The position numbers and the translations under genes are program-made. Shown here in pieces: positions 60,505 through 64,000 of a stretch of DNA of 64,000 bases. The notes beneath the pieces were generated by a model. It ran no database searches. It was not told the DNA's origin and worked only from the letters and a program-made list of their open reading frames with translations. The stretch spans positions 62,001 to 126,000 of the forward strand of contig JAGLON010000015.1 in NCBI GenBank assembly GCA_023138975.1, in the 5' to 3' direction. The DNA comes from Candidatus Zixiibacteriota bacterium (GTDB taxonomy: Bacteria; Zixibacteria; MSB-5A5; GN15; JAAZOE01). How positions within the stretch are numbered: position 1 is the first letter of the stretch; every line of letters starts with the position of its first letter.

Positions 60505-61407
60505 ATGAGTTTGGAAAAAGCTTCTTTTGAAAGAATTATTGAAAACCTCCATGATGGTTTGTATTTCGTAGATCGGAAGAGGGTCATAACATATTGGAAT
60601 AAAGCTGCTGAACAGATTTCCGGATTTACATCTGATGAGGTTGTTGGCCATGGATGTTCTGATAATATACTCACCCATGTCGATAGTGATGGCAATAGTC
60701 TTTGTACTGGAGCGTGTCCTCTGGCCGCAACGATTGCTGATGGAAGGCCTCGCGAAGCAGAAGTGTATATGCATCACAAGGACGGTCACAGAATACCGGT
60801 CTCTATCCGAGTCAGTACGCTGACAGACTCAAAGGGCGAGACAATCGGAGGGATAGAGCTATTTACAGATATCAGCTATCAGGCGGCCAATGAATTGAGA
60901 GTTAAAGAACTTGAAAAACTGGCCCTACTTGATAATCTGACTAAACTGGCAAACAGAAATTATCTTGAGAAAGAAATCCAGAGCAGATTCGAGGAGAAAA
61001 AGCGTTTCAATATGCCGTTTGGTGTTTTGTTTATAGATATTGATCATTTCAAAAAAATTAATGATAGTTATGGTCATGTTGTGGGTGATGATGTCCTTAG
61101 ATTTATTGCCAAAACTTTTATTGCTAACGCCCGACCGTTTGATCTTTATGGACGCTGGGGCGGTGAAGAGTTTATTGGTATTATACGGAACATAAGCAGC
61201 AGGGAGCTGGAGTCATTGGGCAACAGGATTCGCTTAATGGTAGAACACTCATATATAATGCATGAAAATGAAAAAGTATATGTGACAATTTCTATTGGAG
61301 CTACTCTCGTTAGCGAAAAAGACACGATTGACAGTCTGATAAAAAGAGCGGATACTCTTTTATATAAGAGTAAAGCAGCCGGAAGAAATTGTCTATCAAT
61401 CGATTGA
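60505..61407 (+). CDS. PAS-GGDEF diguanylate cyclase
   Basis: 300 aa. PAS domain (about 5-125: ASFERIIENLHDGLYFVDRK, WNKAAEQISGF) with an unusual LCTGACPL Cys pair, then a GGDEF domain. The active site is GRWGGEEF and the inhibitory RxxD site (RPFD) sits five residues before it, so the enzyme should be active and feedback-regulated. Cytosolic, no membrane helix. The Cys pair could bind metal or sense redox; this is inference. Confidence 0.92.
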   Translation: MSLEKASFERIIENLHDGLYFVDRKRVITYWNKAAEQISGFTSDEVVGHGCSDNILTHVDSDGNSLCTGACPLAATIADGRPREAEVYMHHKDGHRIPVSIRVSTLTDSKGETIGGIELFTDISYQAANELRVKELEKLALLDNLTKLANRNYLEKEIQSRFEEKKRFNMPFGVLFIDIDHFKKINDSYGHVVGDDVLRFIAKTFIANARPFDLYGRWGGEEFIGIIRNISSRELESLGNRIRLMVEHSYIMHENEKVYVTISIGATLVSEKDTIDSLIKRADTLLYKSKAAGRNCLSID

Positions 61408-62537
61408 TAAACTCCTGATTGCGCAAGCTCGTAATTATAGGATCATATCCAATACCGGTGTCCTAAAATAAAATTCCTTGTAATATATACCCTGTTAATG
61501 ATTTACAGCAAATTGGCTTCACCCGTCTTCGACGAGTACCTTGTGGATCGTCACTTTTTAAAGTTTTTTTGCTATTGTTGTCAGGCAATGACTTAGGTTG
61601 CTATCAATTTTCTTTTTTACTGATGGTATAGCGGTTTCTCCATTACAAAATATATTTATCTACTAAAAAGGAGTTTATCGAAATCAGGGGTAAGGTTGTG
61701 GCAAAAATGTAACAGGTTGTAAACAATCAACGGCCTTAGTCCATTCAGTCAATACAATTAAACTAACCACCCCCAACCCCCTCCTTGGTAAGGAGGGGGA
61801 TAAGAAATACCGCCGGGCCGGAAGACTTCATGCGGCCTTTGGTCCACCGCAAGCGAGCATGTTGAAAAAACTAACATCGTCATAGCGAGGAGCGTTAGCG
61901 ACGTGGCTATCTGCTTGCTATTAATTGGCATAGCGGACACATTACGGGTTACAACAAAGCCTTTTTAACCTTTTTCAACAAGCCCAAGCGGATGGGCCAC
62001 CCGGTCTTGTAGATTCCTGAATGCCCTGCTTTGTAGGTTGATGTTTGTAATTATAGTATAGTCCCCTCTGGATTCCCGACTCGTCCGGCTAGCGCGCGGA
62101 CTCTCGGGAATGACGGCGGAAGGATATAATACTGGTGTATTCATGGTTTATTTCATGTTGGTAGTGAAAGTGTATGTTGTGGGCGATGGGACGTTTGTTG
62201 CTCATAAAGTAAGAAAATAATGAAAAATGCAAAAGAAAGTGGATACCTCTGACAGAATTTGTCAGAAGTAAATAGATTAATACTTGACAATTTTTATAGT
62301 ATATAGCAGTTTTATAAAGCGCAACGAGAGGGTGAGTATCGGGTCAACAAACGTCTCACATTCGAGTCAAACATAAAGTTATTATAATTTAGATATGACT
62401 GGAATAAATTGTCGCTTGGGCGGTATAACTTATAAGGATGTGATGCTATAAATCTCAACTAAGCAGTGATTTAACCTTGATTCAAGTATTGGATTAGATA
62501 ATTCGGGACTTGAGAACTATCAAAGGAAGGAAGAAAT
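61408..62537. repeat. 1.1-kb gap of short repeats
   Basis: No gene supported. Contents: an inverted copy (61441-61520) of the 55725 unit; a perfect 10-bp hairpin CCCCCTCCTT/AAGGAGGGGG with GGT loop (61777-61799); copy of the CATGCGG/TTTGGTCC repeat (61813-61850); an about 120-bp element with 10-bp terminal inverted repeats (61860-61980); and a GGATTCCCG...CGGGAATGACGG unit (62075-62113). TTGACA at 62284-62289 lacks a good -10. Two apparent small open frames here are translated repeats. Confidence 0.65.
61860..61980. repeat. Candidate MITE-like element with 10-bp terminal inverted repeats
   Basis: Ends TGTTGAAAAA (61860-61869) and TTTTTCAACA (61971-61980), 121 bp overall, enclosing a GTCATAGCGAGGAGC...GACGTGGCTATCTGC repeat. 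No obvious target-site duplication. Confidence 0.4.
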
Positions 62538-63380
62538 ATGCGACAAATTGGAAAAGCATTTGTTTGGGGTTTGACACTACTTATATGCATGCTACTTGTA
62601 AGTGCAAGTATGGCATCAAAAATGAGAAGAACAAGACATTTCGAATTATCATTAACGCCAGTTGTACCATTAGCAAAGAATGCACCAGTTTCTCTAGATT
62701 TTTCATTTGAACTTAAACCTAAATATTCACATCGTGCAGGTGATACCGGATCAGTTGCAATCACCGTACTTTCATATAGAGATCAAACGGACACGATCAG
62801 CTCTGAATTCTATCAAATTAATTATGACAGTAAACACACTTTTGGAGGTACATTGCATTTTACACCTCCAGATATAGATGTGGTTGAGATACGGTTTAGA
62901 ATAAAGTGCGGAACAATAACAAGTCGGGACTCTCGCTATATTATTTATAGGGATGATTCTATTGAGCTTATTGATATCGCTGACACTAAAGGAAATCCAT
63001 TTCCCAAACAAAAAAGTAAAAAAGTGATTAATCAAAAAGAACTGTATCGACTATCACGAGGCGAACTAACAAAAGAGCAATTACAGATAGAGTATGACAT
63101 TGCAATTTGCATTCGTGATTCTAAAGAGAGAGCTATTGTAGAAAAAATAATCGGACCAATTCCAGATTCCTGTCTATATGATATAGTAAGCCATGTTTAT
63201 AAGATAAGAACTACTCACGAGAAAGGCTTTGACATTGGGGAACAGGGGATAGAATGCGACTTTATTTATCCGATCATAAATAAATATCCTAAAAATGAAG
63301 TAAATGACAATGATTCACAGAGTGCCTTACCAAGTTTATTGGCACCTCAAGCATCCCGAGCTATTGCGAAAATCTCTTGA
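62538..63380 (+). CDS. Secreted protein of unknown function, tandem paralogue 1
   Basis: 280 aa. Signal peptide MRQIGKAFVWGLTLLICMLL ending near MASK. A beta-rich middle region (ELSLTPVVPLAKNAPVSLDF, VEIRFRIKC) and a helical, charged C-terminal third (NQKELYRLSRGELTKEQL). AGGAAGGAAG upstream. The next gene shares the same leader and N-terminal plan. No family recognised; lower GC than the surrounding housekeeping genes. Confidence 0.65.
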   Translation: MRQIGKAFVWGLTLLICMLLVSASMASKMRRTRHFELSLTPVVPLAKNAPVSLDFSFELKPKYSHRAGDTGSVAITVLSYRDQTDTISSEFYQINYDSKHTFGGTLHFTPPDIDVVEIRFRIKCGTITSRDSRYIIYRDDSIELIDIADTKGNPFPKQKSKKVINQKELYRLSRGELTKEQLQIEYDIAICIRDSKERAIVEKIIGPIPDSCLYDIVSHVYKIRTTHEKGFDIGEQGIECDFIYPIINKYPKNEVNDNDSQSALPSLLAPQASRAIAKIS

Positions 63381-63485
63381 AGGTGTAACCGTGCTTTACA
63401 GCACATACTGGGTGATGATATTTCAAATAATAGTTTGGAGCATAATAAACTGAGTTATGACTAATTTTTAAAGAAAGGAAGAAAT

Positions 63486-64000
63486 ATGCGACAAACAGTA
63501 AAAACAGTTATGGTGGGGCTGACCATTTTGATTTGTCTCTTTACAACTGATGTGTGGAGTACAATGGATGACAACATTCCGCAACACTTTAATGTGAATG
63601 TGGAATCTATTACTCCATTAGTTACGGATGCACCTGTTACATTCAGATTAAGTTATGAACTAAAGGAAGGGTATGAGCGTCAGGTTGGAGAAATAGGCGA
63701 TGTAAAAATATGCCTGTTCCAGAGTGGAACTGCCGATACACTTGCCAGTTATGATTGGATTGTACAACATGATAAGTTTTATTCTCATTCGGTGGAATTC
63801 GATCTGATAATACCAGATAACAATTTGTTTATATTAAGAATTGATATCGAATCCGGAAAAACTGGGTACTATGGAGGTTACTACATAGCTTCTACCGGCA
63901 ATATGATTCAAGTTACAACCAATCGTAAGGAAATAGTAAACTTACCGCAAAAGAAACCGGCTCCAATTAAGGAAACGACCGATATTCCTTTTGATAAATT
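63486..64000 (+). CDS. Secreted protein of unknown function, tandem paralogue 2, cut by window end
   Basis: At least 171 aa, open to the window edge. It shares with paralogue 1 the upstream AAAGGAAGAAATATGCGACA, the signal peptide type (MRQTVKTVMVGLTILICLF) and the order of segments (VESITPLVTDAPVTFRLSYELK, then GEIGDVKICL). A recent-to-moderate tandem duplication is likely. Confidence 0.65.
   Translation, partial: MRQTVKTVMVGLTILICLFTTDVWSTMDDNIPQHFNVNVESITPLVTDAPVTFRLSYELKEGYERQVGEIGDVKICLFQSGTADTLASYDWIVQHDKFYSHSVEFDLIIPDNNLFILRIDIESGKTGYYGGYYIASTGNMIQVTTNRKEIVNLPQKKPAPIKETTDIPFDK

Noticed and set aside
35780-61850. CRISPR array from the dispersed CATGAGG/TTTGGTCC copies
   Set aside because: Copies are kilobases apart, on both strands, degenerate, and no cas gene is present.
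61758-61940. Minus-strand open frame of 60 codons (contains DQRPHEVFRPGG)
   Set aside because: It is a translation of three abutting intergenic repeats (CCCCTCCTT hairpin, TTTGGTCC repeat, GTCATAGCGAGG repeat); no ribosome site.

Overview
The window reads as one contiguous stretch of bacterial chromosome with moderate GC. It most likely comes from an uncultured member of the FCB group (Zixibacteria-like). That placement is inference from three things: a secreted subtilase with a C-terminal NFPNPFNP-type T9SS sorting domain, a bacillithiol-type deacetylase (BshB1), and many short metagenome-style intergenic repeats. No rRNA, tRNA, phage or CRISPR array was seen.

Layout. 0-9.6 kb: the end of an esterase-like gene, bshB1, then a fatty-acid/phospholipid operon (yceD-rpmF-plsX-fabH-fabD-fabG-acpP-fabF-rnc) and a monocistronic etfB. 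9.6-21.7 kb: small conserved genes (DUF2953, YtfJ/GerW, Smr), a T9SS-type subtilase behind three tandem hairpins, YbjQ, mntP and a four-gene MacAB-like ABC exporter. 21.7-35.7 kb: a respiratory island. On the minus strand is a Rieske / cytochrome b / nine-heme cytochrome c complex. Divergently on the plus strand lies a nitrate reductase operon (napD-A-G-H-B plus a second four-cluster ferredoxin), then a molybdenum-cofactor operon (mobA-mobB-moaA-moaC-MOSC-mog-moeA) behind a Moco-riboswitch-like leader, then a tetraheme cytochrome. A TTGAC-N4-GTCAA (CRP/FNR-type) site lies between the two respiratory operons. Together these build a quinol-to-nitrate chain with its own cofactor supply.

35.7-47 kb: an accessory segment with three REP-associated tyrosine transposase (RAYT) genes, one broken by an amber codon. 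GTAG-headed palindromes (REP-like) lie upstream of them, and a palindrome of the same geometry lies inside each RAYT coding sequence. Two of the RAYTs are each followed by a secreted protein made of three TonB-C-like repeats, and these two blocks form an inverted duplication about 8 kb apart around ileS, a DksA-like gene and lspA. 47-54 kb: groESL under CIRCE, coaX, an SDR-type protein and an erythromycin-esterase-family lipoprotein. 54-64 kb: an Rhs toxin tip with a probable immunity gene, a DUF418 membrane protein, a small membrane peptide, a TonB-dependent receptor, a PAS-GGDEF protein, a repeat-rich 1.1 kb gap, and two tandem secreted paralogues, the second cut by the window edge.

The strongest leads are the REP-like palindromes inside the RAYT genes, the RAYT/TonB-repeat inverted duplication, the nine-heme bc complex facing Nap, and the Moco-riboswitch-like leader.
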